NCBI GenBank assembly: GCA_030590185.1
Contig: JAUUZB010000294.1
Coordinates: 1 to 6,072 of the forward strand
Reading direction: 5' to 3'
DNA length: 6,072 bases
DNA from: Deltaproteobacteria bacterium
Lineage (GTDB): Bacteria; Myxococcota; XYA12-FULL-58-9; JAUUZB01
Positions within the stretch are counted from its first letter, which is position 1, and each line of letters opens with the position of its first letter. The notes under the pieces are model-generated. The model was not told the origin of the DNA, made no database searches, and was given only the letters and a program-made list of their open reading frames with translations. Of this stretch, positions 1-5,459 are shown piece after piece. Both the position numbers and the translations under genes were made by a program.

Positions 1-112
1 TCTTCGGGTTGGTTCAAGGGGCGCATCGTTCGGACCTCCCTCAACGGTATGGGCTGCGCGGCCATTTCGAGTCATGGCCTTCGCTCCGCGTTTGAGCGGT
101 GATATGCTCGTT

Positions 113-118
113 GGAGGG
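113..118 (+). promoter_or_regulatory. Ribosome binding site of the ABC1 kinase gene
   Basis: The purine run GGAGGG lies directly upstream of the ATG at 121. Its GGAG core leaves four bases to the start codon, which is short but workable. It supports 121 as the start, since the next in-frame ATG is at codon 48, inside conserved sequence just before the KxGQ motif. Confidence 0.6.
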
Positions 119-120
119 CT

Positions 121-1401
121 ATGAGACAAGGGCTCAAAAAGCTCCGTAGCACCGCGAAACGTGGCAAGACCCTCGCCCGGGCGGCGAAGGCGGCGGCCGG
201 GTCCCGGGCCCACCTCACCCAGGATGGCAGGGAACGCGCCCAGCGGGCCTTGCTCGCCATCATGGCCGACGCCCGGGGCGTGCCCATGAAGGTAGGCCAG
301 TTTCTCGCCAGCCTACCCGAGGGGGAGTCCTTTGACCCCCTGCTCGACGGCATCGAGCCCCGCCCGTTGTCAGAGATGCTAGCTGTGGTGGAGGCGAGCT
401 TGGGTCGCCCACACCATGAAGTTTTCGAGAGCATCGAGACCTCGCGCGCGGCCGCCTCCCTCGGTCAAGTGCACCGCGCCCGGCTCGTTGACGGCACGCC
501 CGTGGCGGTCAAGATCCGCTACCCGGACATCGTCGAGGCGGTGGAGGCGGAGCTGCGACTGGCGATGCTCTTTCCGAACGTCGGCCCGGTCAAGAAGTGG
601 GAGTTCGACCTCGATGCCTACAAGTGTACGCTGCTCGAGGGCCTCGAGCGCGAGCTCAACTACCGGCGCGAGGCCGCGGTTCAGGCGCTGTTCGCGGATG
701 CGTTGACCGTGGAGGGTCTATCGGTCCCGAGGGTGTACTGGGAATTGTGCGGCCCTGCGGTGTTGGTTCAGGATTGGGCCGAGGGCGCCAACCTGCGCGA
801 GGCTGCCACTTGGCCCGTCGAGGTGCGCGAGCGCCTCGGCCGCGTGCTGGTGGGGACCTTGTTGCAGAGCCTCTTCGTTCTCGGGGCCGTGCACTGCGAC
901 CCGCACCGTGGCAACTATTTCTTCCGGCGCAACGAGGTGGGGCCGCCCGAGGTGACGCTCCTCGACTTCGGGAGTACCATCGAGGTGGAGACCGAGGCGG
1001 GGCTCGCGCTGCTCCGCTTGATCCTGGCCGGTCGAGGCGAGGCGATCGAGCGACTGCCCTGCCTGATCGATCTCGGCTTCAACCCGGACAAGCTCGCGCG
1101 CCTCGGTCCCAAGCTCGACATCGCCTGCGATCTAGCCTTGATGCCCTTCTCCACTGGCCGTCCCCTGCGGCCCGGAGAGTGGCGACTCGTGCAACGTCTC
1201 GAGGATGCCCTGCTCGAGGATCTATGGTTGGTGCGTTCGGCTACGCCGCCGAGCCTGCTCTTTTTGTTGCGTGCCTTCCAGGGACTCGTCCTTCAGCTAG
1301 ACACGCTTCGGGTGGCCGTGGATTGGTGGGAGGTATTGTGCGAGGTGGTGGACGAGGCTCTGTTGGTGCGGGCCCGGTTGAAGACCGACACATTGGTCTG
1401 A
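121..1401 (+). CDS. ABC1/AarF/UbiB family atypical protein kinase-like protein
   Basis: The 426-residue product carries the hallmarks of the ABC1 (ADCK/UbiB) family of protein-kinase-like ATPases, which in characterised members support coenzyme Q biosynthesis or lipid homeostasis rather than classical protein phosphorylation. Seen in order: the family-specific KxGQ motif (KVGQ, residues 57-60), the Ala-rich nucleotide loop AAASLGQVHRA (110-120), the ATP-binding lysine in VAVK (K131), the ELxYRxEA segment (178-185, with Asn180 where Asp is common), the catalytic loop HCDPHRGN (258-265, usually HADPHPGN) and DFG (282-284). The C-terminal 140 residues are hydrophobic in patches, but I see no clear pair of membrane helices as in E. 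coli UbiB, so it is closer to the soluble AarF/ADCK layout. No ubiquinone gene lies nearby, so the symbol ubiB is not justified. The next gene starts 79 nt downstream. Family assignment is firm; substrate and pathway are unknown. Confidence 0.94.
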   Translation: MRQGLKKLRSTAKRGKTLARAAKAAAGSRAHLTQDGRERAQRALLAIMADARGVPMKVGQFLASLPEGESFDPLLDGIEPRPLSEMLAVVEASLGRPHHEVFESIETSRAAASLGQVHRARLVDGTPVAVKIRYPDIVEAVEAELRLAMLFPNVGPVKKWEFDLDAYKCTLLEGLERELNYRREAAVQALFADALTVEGLSVPRVYWELCGPAVLVQDWAEGANLREAATWPVEVRERLGRVLVGTLLQSLFVLGAVHCDPHRGNYFFRRNEVGPPEVTLLDFGSTIEVETEAGLALLRLILAGRGEAIERLPCLIDLGFNPDKLARLGPKLDIACDLALMPFSTGRPLRPGEWRLVQRLEDALLEDLWLVRSATPPSLLFLLRAFQGLVLQLDTLRVAVDWWEVLCEVVDEALLVRARLKTDTLV

Positions 1402-1429
1402 CCGCCGTGATTGCTCTCTGCGGCCGGAC

Positions 1430-1456
1430 TCGACCTAGCGGACGGATTTCGATAAT
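1430..1456 (+). promoter_or_regulatory. Possible sigma70-like promoter for the antitoxin gene
   Basis: The gap between the kinase gene and the antitoxin gene contains GATAAT at 1451-1456, five of six matches to the -10 consensus and conspicuously AT-rich for this window. TCGACC at 1430-1435 is a four-of-six -35 candidate, but with a short 15-base spacer. The pair sits 24 bases before the ATG at 1481. The match is by eye only; a single -10-like hexamer can occur by chance. Confidence 0.3.
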
Positions 1457-1469
1457 AGCCTCTCCCTCT

Positions 1470-1475
1470 GGAGGA
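1470..1475 (+). promoter_or_regulatory. Strong ribosome binding site of the antitoxin gene
   Basis: GGAGGA, with five bases to the ATG at 1481, is a near-perfect Shine-Dalgarno sequence and fixes the start. The pyrimidine stretch just before it (1461-1469) could pair with it: CTCC at 1462-1465 complements GGAG at 1470-1473 across a four-base loop. Confidence 0.75.
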
Positions 1476-1480
1476 TCTGC

Positions 1481-1717
1481 ATGACGAAAGCGGTCAACGT
1501 TACGGAAATATCGGAGAAGCTCCAGGGCATCATTGATGAGGTGGTGGACACCCAGGAGCCCGTGTTGATCATGAAGGACGGGCAACCGATTGCCCAGGTC
1601 GTCCCCTACGTGCTCGCCAGCACTGAGGCGGCCGTGCGTCCGACCATCGACGAGCCGTCGGAGTTCAGCGACGACTTCGACGAGGAGATCCCCGCCCTGT
1701 GTGGCGCCCTCAAGTAG
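1481..1717 (+). CDS. Phd/YefM-family antitoxin-like protein, no adjacent toxin
   Basis: This 78-residue protein matches the usual size and pattern of the Phd/YefM antitoxin family. In type II toxin-antitoxin modules such proteins bind operator DNA through the N-terminal half and neutralise a Doc, RelE or VapC-type toxin through the C-terminal tail. Visible features are the N-terminal VNVTEISEKL segment (residues 5-14), a helix ending in IIDEVV (17-22), the strand PVLIMKDGQPIAQVVPY (27-43; compare the family pattern V-x-I-x-[x]-G-x-P-x-A-x-[LV]-V-P), and a strongly acidic tail (about 57-70) suited to binding a basic toxin. No toxin ORF follows: the next gene is a lipid kinase after 27 nt, and the preceding gene is an ABC1 kinase. 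It may be a solitary remnant, a repurposed regulator, or an antitoxin to a distant toxin. The 5' codons (AAA, GAA, ATA, ATT, GAT) are less GC-biased than the neighbours, which hints at separate origin. Confidence 0.88.
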   Translation: MTKAVNVTEISEKLQGIIDEVVDTQEPVLIMKDGQPIAQVVPYVLASTEAAVRPTIDEPSEFSDDFDEEIPALCGALK

Positions 1718-1719
1718 GC

Positions 1720-1736
1720 CCCCGACCCCGACCCCG
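1720..1736 (+). repeat. Short CCCCGA hexanucleotide repeat before the lipid kinase
   Basis: The 27-nt gap between the antitoxin stop and the lipid kinase start holds two full copies of CCCCGA (1720-1725, 1726-1731) followed by CCCCG (1732-1736). The gap has no purine-rich Shine-Dalgarno sequence. The repeat is short and C-rich, so chance in a high-GC genome is a fair explanation. Confidence 0.6.
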
Positions 1737-1744
1737 TCCACGAC

Positions 1745-2644
1745 ATGGAGCCGTACCTTGCCATCATCAACCCGCAGGCGGGCAATGGCCGCTGTGGGAA
1801 GCAAGCGCCCCGGGCCATCGGACGCCTCAGGGCGGCCGGCCTCAACCTCGAGACCGTCGAGACGAACGCCCCTGGGCACGCGACCGTGTTGGCCCGTGAG
1901 GCCTACGCCCGTGGCCGGCGGCGGTTCATCTCGGTTGGGGGGGACGGCAACACCTTTGAGGTGATCAACGGTCTCTTCCCAGAAGCCGCTCGCGATGGGG
2001 AGAGAGTGTCGCTTGGGTTCTTGCCGCTCGGCACCGGCAACTCCTTCCTGCGCGATTTCAGTACCGGCGGCGTCGACTATGCCGAGCGGGCGATAAGGGA
2101 GGACAAACACCGGACCTGCGATCTCGTCCGTCTGCGTCACGCCGACGGTGAGCTGTACTACATCAACCTGCTGAGCCTGGGCTTCGTCGCCGACGTCTGC
2201 ACCCTGGCCAACCGGCGTTTCAAGCGCTTGGGCTTCAAGGGCTACGGCTTGAGCACGGTCTTGACCACAGCGGGCCTACGGGCCCAGCCCTTCCCCCTGC
2301 GAGCCGACACCGGACTGGCCTACGACAAACCGGTCAACTTCCTGTCGATCTGCAACAGTCGCTTCACCGGCGGAAACATGATGATGGCGCCCGACGCCGA
2401 CACCGCCGACGGCAAGGTCGACGTCATCATCGTGCCGGAGGTAGGGCGGGCGACCGTGTTGCGTTTCTTTCCCGCCCTCTTCAAGGGGACCCACGTCAAC
2501 GATCCGCGGGTCGTCAAGGGCAAGGTCCGATCGGTGGAGTTCTCGATCCCGGCGCCGGTCGACGTGATGATCGACGGCGAGGTGCTCCACATTCGACCCC
2601 AGCAGCTCGAGGTGCTGCCGGCCGCGCTCGAGGTCATGGCATGA
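1745..2644 (+). CDS. Diacylglycerol kinase-family lipid kinase (YegS/BmrU/DgkB type)
   Basis: The 299-residue product has the full length and motif set of the DAGK-catalytic-domain family, ATP-dependent kinases of diacylglycerol, monoacylglycerol, sphingoid bases or related lipids that act at the inner face of the membrane. Seen: NPQAGNGR (residues 9-16), the nucleotide-binding VGGDGNT (64-70, usually GGDGT), LPLGTGNSFLRD (93-104), the beta-sandwich-domain pattern APDADTADGKVDV (215-227), and IDGEV (276-280) with the conserved catalytic-type Glu279. The usual Asp of GTGND is Ser100 here, while Arg103 is kept. The start at 1745 is the only sensible one, since the protein begins at once with the first beta strand (YLAIINP), but no Shine-Dalgarno sequence precedes it, and the frame is continuous with the upstream antitoxin gene apart from its TAG. 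The stop overlaps the start of the acyltransferase gene by four bases, so the two are probably co-translated. The family is firm; the lipid substrate is not determined. Confidence 0.95.
   Translation: MEPYLAIINPQAGNGRCGKQAPRAIGRLRAAGLNLETVETNAPGHATVLAREAYARGRRRFISVGGDGNTFEVINGLFPEAARDGERVSLGFLPLGTGNSFLRDFSTGGVDYAERAIREDKHRTCDLVRLRHADGELYYINLLSLGFVADVCTLANRRFKRLGFKGYGLSTVLTTAGLRAQPFPLRADTGLAYDKPVNFLSICNSRFTGGNMMMAPDADTADGKVDVIIVPEVGRATVLRFFPALFKGTHVNDPRVVKGKVRSVEFSIPAPVDVMIDGEVLHIRPQQLEVLPAALEVMA
2630..2633 (+). promoter_or_regulatory. Ribosome binding site of the acyltransferase gene, inside the lipid kinase gene
   Basis: GAGG within the last codons of the lipid kinase gene lies seven bases before the ATG at 2641. 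Together with the ATGA stop/start overlap (2641-2644) it supports reinitiation or coupled translation. Confidence 0.5.
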
Positions 2645-3414
2645 GACGGGTGTTCGGCTTCATCTGGGCCTTCATCGCCTGGCCCCTGACAACGCTCTGG
2701 TTACTGCTCACCGTAATCCTGAGCTTGCCGCCGATGCTGTTCGTACCGTTTCGCACCTACCAGGTGTTGTGGCCGGCCAAGATGCTTGGCCTGATACCGT
2801 TCGTGGCGCTCAGCAAATACACCGTCACCTTCGACCCGGCCTTTGACCGCAGCCGGCGTTGCATGTTCGTGCAGAACCACGTCAGCTTTTTCGACGGCCT
2901 CATCTCCCTGTGGACCATCCCCCACTATTTTTGCGGCGTGCAGCTCGCCGCTCACTTCAAAGTTCCCTTCTACGGATGGCTGATGAAGGCCGGCGGCGGC
3001 ATCCCGGTTTTCTCCAAGACGCCCAACCAGACGGAGCGGTTGATCGCCGAGGCTAAGGATCGCCAGGCCAAGGGCTACTCGATCCTCACCTTTCCGGAGG
3101 GGCATCGCACCCGCGACGGCATGCCCGGCGAGTATCGGCGCGGCGCCTTTGTGATCGCGAGGGCTACCGGCATGTCGGTGGTGCCGGTGGCGGTGCGTGG
3201 CCTGTTCGAGGTTTTCCCCAAGGGCGCCCTGTACCCGCGTCCCTTTGGGCACATCGACGTCTACGTTGGCCCCCACTTTGAGACCGCCGGTCTGTCCGAG
3301 GAGGAGATCGACGACCTCATCGCGCGCGTCCGGGAGTACACCGCGCACTATATCGAGCACGGGGTGCCACCGGCCCGCGCACCAACCTCCCGCTTGCGGG
3401 CGATCGCCAACTGA
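2641..3414 (+). CDS. PlsC-family lysophospholipid acyltransferase
   Basis: The 257-residue protein belongs to the PlsC/LPLAT family, membrane-bound enzymes that transfer an acyl chain to lysophosphatidic acid or a similar lysolipid to form phosphatidic acid. An N-terminal hydrophobic region (about residues 5-37) is the likely membrane anchor. The acyltransferase blocks follow in order: HX4D as NHVSFFD (His80, Asp85), block II near GGGIPVFSK (118-126), block III FPEGHRTRDG (151-160, with His155 where the family often has Thr), and block IV VPVAVRG (181-187). Length is normal. The C-terminal tail after residue 240 is polar and Pro/Ala-rich. It overlaps the upstream lipid kinase gene by ATGA. 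The pairing suggests successive steps on one glycerolipid, for example phosphorylation of a mono- or diacylglycerol followed by acylation, but neither substrate can be read from sequence. Other LPLAT substrates (lipid A precursors, ornithine lipids) are possible. Confidence 0.95.
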   Translation: MRRVFGFIWAFIAWPLTTLWLLLTVILSLPPMLFVPFRTYQVLWPAKMLGLIPFVALSKYTVTFDPAFDRSRRCMFVQNHVSFFDGLISLWTIPHYFCGVQLAAHFKVPFYGWLMKAGGGIPVFSKTPNQTERLIAEAKDRQAKGYSILTFPEGHRTRDGMPGEYRRGAFVIARATGMSVVPVAVRGLFEVFPKGALYPRPFGHIDVYVGPHFETAGLSEEEIDDLIARVREYTAHYIEHGVPPARAPTSRLRAIAN

Positions 3415-3501
3415 GCGCCGACCCCGGGCCCAGGGCTCCACCGGCAGGATCTGAGACCAGCGAGACTGGCAACCAAGGCCGCGAGGACACACCATACCGC
3501 C
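3415..3501 (+). other. Intergenic gap between acyltransferase and exported protein genes
   Basis: These 87 bases hold no gene. They are GC-rich, with only small imperfect inverted repeats such as CCAG-N5-CTGG at 3457-3469, too weak to call a terminator, and no T-run. A weak GAGGA (3483-3487) lies 14 bases before the next ATG, a long spacing for a Shine-Dalgarno site. I see no convincing promoter. Confidence 0.5.
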
Positions 3502-4719
3502 ATGGCGAGAGGCAAAAACGTAGCCGGCGCATCCCACAGATTCGGAGTGCTTCCTGCCTTGGTGCTGGTTGGGATGCTCGTGGCCCTCACCGCCCCCGCC
3601 CGGGCCGAGGTTACCCCGCGGTTCTCAGCCCTCTTTTCCCGCGAGGTCTGGCTTGCCCCGGAGGTGGGACAGCACGGCGCGATCTTCGCCTTTGTCGACA
3701 TCGAGGGGTTGCCCTGGGGATCCCACCTGGAGGCGGGCTGGATCCTCGACACCCTGCAGGTCGGTTGGGATCGCATCCGCCTGTACCAACGGGATGACCT
3801 CGCCATCGAGGCGGGGCTGTTGCTCAAGGCGGAATTTGCCTATGCCGGGGTCTATCCAGACTTCTACCGCCGCGGCCTCAGGGAGCCGGAGCGCGGTTTC
3901 CTCGGCAACTACGTGCTCGGCCGCGGGTACGTCAAAATAGCCAAGGGTCGTCACCATTTCCTCGATGCCGCCCTCAGCGTTCGGCGCTGGTTCTTCTGGC
4001 GCGATGATGGTGGCATTTTCGCTGAAACCGATCCGCTGTTCACCCTGCCACCCGAGGCGTGGGTCTTCGAGCCGCGACTCCACTACACCTACTGGAACGT
4101 CGGGGATGATCGTTCCACCTGGGAGCGGCATCGCCTCTTTCCGCGGATCGACGGCGTAGCCCTTGGCGCGGCCGTTGGCTTCGACGCCCGCACCGAGGTC
4201 CATCCCTGGGGCTTGGACGAGACGCGCACGGCCACCGACCCACGCAACCAACCCGAGGCGGTTGGCCTGCAGGCGTCGGCGTGGGTGCGGATGGGTTGGC
4301 AGCTCGCCGCTCGGGTGCGCACCCAGGCAGCCTTCTATGGTGGTTGGACCCGCGGCGCCGATGACTTGAACCGGGTTCGGGCGGGGGCCATGAGCCCCTA
4401 TGCCCTGCCGTTGCCGGGCCGTCAGTGGGGAGCCCAGTGGAGCGATCGGGCCGCCGTCCTGGAGTGGAGTTGGCATGTGCGGGTGTGGGGTGAGATCGAG
4501 GTCGGAGCGCTCGGTGATGTCGTCCTGCTCAATGACCCGCAACGGACCGGCGCGGATGGCCAGGATGCGGCGATGGTCGGGGCCGCGGTGTTCGGTGACC
4601 TGAGGTTTGGCAATTGGCAGGTCGACCTGCGGGTCGGGTGGTCGCCGAGCTTGCATTGGCAGACCGACGTCGGCCACTGGTCGGTGTTGGGCGCGGTGGG
4701 CTGGTCCACCGGCGGCTGA
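3502..4719 (+). CDS. Exported Trp-rich protein of unknown function, probable outer-membrane beta-barrel
   Basis: I do not recognise a named family. The 405-residue product begins with a clear Sec signal peptide: a basic n-region (Arg3, Lys5, Arg13), a hydrophobic core at about 15-30, and APARA before a likely cleavage after Ala35. The mature part is rich in short amphipathic stretches with alternating polar and hydrophobic residues and glycine/aromatic turns. It contains 23 Trp in 405 residues, no Cys and very few Lys, a composition typical of an outer-membrane barrel. The final segment (392-405) looks like a last strand but ends in WSTGG, without the terminal Phe or Trp usual for BAM substrates. 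A periplasmic or surface beta-rich protein is the alternative. Codon bias is like its neighbours and the frame is intact. No in-frame ATG, GTG or TTG precedes 3502 in the gap, so the start is secure although its Shine-Dalgarno site is poor. The glycosyltransferase gene follows after 29 nt and may share its transcript. Confidence 0.82.
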   Translation: MARGKNVAGASHRFGVLPALVLVGMLVALTAPARAEVTPRFSALFSREVWLAPEVGQHGAIFAFVDIEGLPWGSHLEAGWILDTLQVGWDRIRLYQRDDLAIEAGLLLKAEFAYAGVYPDFYRRGLREPERGFLGNYVLGRGYVKIAKGRHHFLDAALSVRRWFFWRDDGGIFAETDPLFTLPPEAWVFEPRLHYTYWNVGDDRSTWERHRLFPRIDGVALGAAVGFDARTEVHPWGLDETRTATDPRNQPEAVGLQASAWVRMGWQLAARVRTQAAFYGGWTRGADDLNRVRAGAMSPYALPLPGRQWGAQWSDRAAVLEWSWHVRVWGEIEVGALGDVVLLNDPQRTGADGQDAAMVGAAVFGDLRFGNWQVDLRVGWSPSLHWQTDVGHWSVLGAVGWSTGG

Positions 4720-4732
4720 GCCGCGGCCGCGG
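4712..4732 (+). repeat. GC-rich palindromes at the end of the exported protein gene
   Basis: GCGGC (4712-4716) and GCCGC (4720-4724) form a small hairpin with the TGA stop codon as its loop. It overlaps a perfect 12-base palindrome, CCGCGGCCGCGG (4721-4732). There is no T-tract, and the next gene's ribosome binding site begins three bases later. This is therefore not a standard terminator, and could be compositional. Confidence 0.55.
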
Positions 4733-4734
4733 AC

Positions 4735-4740
4735 GGGAGG
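4735..4740 (+). promoter_or_regulatory. Ribosome binding site that decides a GTG start
   Basis: GGGAGG, eight bases upstream of the GTG at 4749, is a good Shine-Dalgarno match. It selects this GTG over earlier start codons in the same open frame (back to 4614), which would lie within the upstream gene and add a non-homologous N-terminus. Confidence 0.75.
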
Positions 4741-4748
4741 GGTGGTCA

Positions 4749-5459
4749 GTGCACGGGGAGCTTCGGATTGCAGCGATCATTCCGGCCCTGGATGAGGAGC
4801 AGACCATCGGTCCGGTGGTGGCCGCCGTGGATCGTGAACTCGTCGGTCGCGTCATCGTGGTCGACAATGGCTCCAGCGATCGAACCGCGGCGCGGGCGGC
4901 GTCCGCTGGCGCCGAGGTGGTGCGGGAGTCGCGGCGGGGTTACGGCGCGGCCTGTTTGGCTGGCATTCGCTGCGCCGCGGATGTGGATCTGCTGGTCTTC
5001 CTCGACGGCGACGGCAGCGACGATCCGAGGGAGATCCCCCTACTAGTCAACGCTTTGATCGACGGGCCAGCGGATCTCGTCATCGGTTCCCGGGAGCTCG
5101 GTGAGAGGGAGTCCGGTGCCCTGACCGTGCCGCAACGCCTCGGCAATCGGTTGGCCTGTGGTTTGATCCATTGGCTGTGGGGCGTGCGCTACACCGACCT
5201 CGGACCCTTCCGCGTCATTCGGCGGCCGGTCCAGGAGGCCCTGGCCCAGTCGGACCTCGCCTTTGGTTGGACCGTGGAGATGCAGATCAAAGCGGCGCAG
5301 GCACACGTCGCCGTGGCTGAGGTGCCGGTGAGCACCAGGCTCAGGAAGGGTGGTCGCTCCAAGGTGTCGGGAAATCTAGGCGGCGCCCTACGCGCCGGGC
5401 GGGGTATCCTCGGCACGATTGTCCGGGCCAAGCTCAGCGAGATCTGGACCCGCGCTTGA
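4749..5459 (+). CDS. Family 2 glycosyltransferase, polyprenyl-phosphate sugar synthase type (DPM1/GtrB-like catalytic domain)
   Basis: The GTG start gives a 236-residue protein that begins directly with the GT-A fold strand IAAIIPALDEEQTI (residues 7-20). Further motifs are VVDNGSSDRT (37-46), RGYGAACLAGI (63-73), the metal and sugar-nucleotide binding FLDGDGSDDP (84-93, with Asp86 and Asp88 as the DxD-type pair), a GSRELGERE stretch (113-121), DLGPFRVIRR (150-159), GWTVEMQIKA (173-182) and a basic RKGGRSKVSGN segment (199-209). This set is typical of GT2 enzymes resembling dolichyl-phosphate mannose/glucose synthases, which move a sugar from a nucleotide donor to a polyprenyl phosphate. Unlike GtrB or ArnC it has no C-terminal membrane helices, so it should be soluble or peripheral at the cytoplasmic membrane face. 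It follows the exported protein gene by 29 nt, and its 3' end overlaps the convergent membrane-protein gene by 72 nt. The sugar and acceptor are not known. Confidence 0.93.
   Translation: MHGELRIAAIIPALDEEQTIGPVVAAVDRELVGRVIVVDNGSSDRTAARAASAGAEVVRESRRGYGAACLAGIRCAADVDLLVFLDGDGSDDPREIPLLVNALIDGPADLVIGSRELGERESGALTVPQRLGNRLACGLIHWLWGVRYTDLGPFRVIRRPVQEALAQSDLAFGWTVEMQIKAAQAHVAVAEVPVSTRLRKGGRSKVSGNLGGALRAGRGILGTIVRAKLSEIWTRA

Noticed and set aside
1..102. Possible 3' end of an upstream gene: plus frame 1 is open to a TGA at 100-102
   Set aside because: All three plus frames are open for about 90 bases or more here, the translation shows no family, and the piece is too short to decide. A real upstream gene tail remains possible.
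104..124. A six-codon mini-ORF whose TGA overlaps the kinase ATG (ATGA at 121-124)
   Set aside because: It has no ribosome site of its own that I can see, and an overlap of this kind is expected by chance; not enough to call a leader peptide.
597..1484. A 295-codon plus-strand open frame inside the ABC1 kinase gene
   Set aside because: It is an alternate-frame shadow, rich in Arg/Ala/Gly, while the main frame carries all the kinase motifs.
1241..2140. A 299-codon minus-strand open frame spanning the kinase end, the antitoxin and the lipid kinase start
   Set aside because: It runs across three plus-strand genes with clear family motifs and shows no recognisable domain; it is a high-GC antisense artefact.
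3418..3426. CCGACCCCG after the acyltransferase stop, matching the motif after the antitoxin stop (1722-1730 and 1728-1736)
   Set aside because: Nine-base C-rich matches are expected by chance at this base composition, and there is no symmetry or spacing pattern to suggest a binding site.
2701..3537. A 278-codon minus-strand open frame opposite the acyltransferase gene
   Set aside because: It is antisense to the conserved PlsC motifs, with low-complexity His/Gly/Arg-rich translation and no ribosome site support.
3625..4677. A 350-codon open frame on the minus strand opposite the exported protein gene
   Set aside because: It is the antisense shadow of a GC-rich gene. Its translation is rich in Pro, Arg and Gly with no domain pattern, whereas the plus strand has a signal peptide and consistent codon bias.
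4721..4732. The 12-base palindrome as a rho-independent terminator
   Set aside because: No T-tract follows, and the next gene's ribosome site starts three bases later, so termination here is unlikely.
4614..4748. N-terminal extension of the GT2 gene back to 4614
   Set aside because: It would lie inside the exported protein gene. The translation before 4749 is Arg/Gly-rich and unlike GT2 proteins, and a good ribosome site precedes the GTG at 4749.
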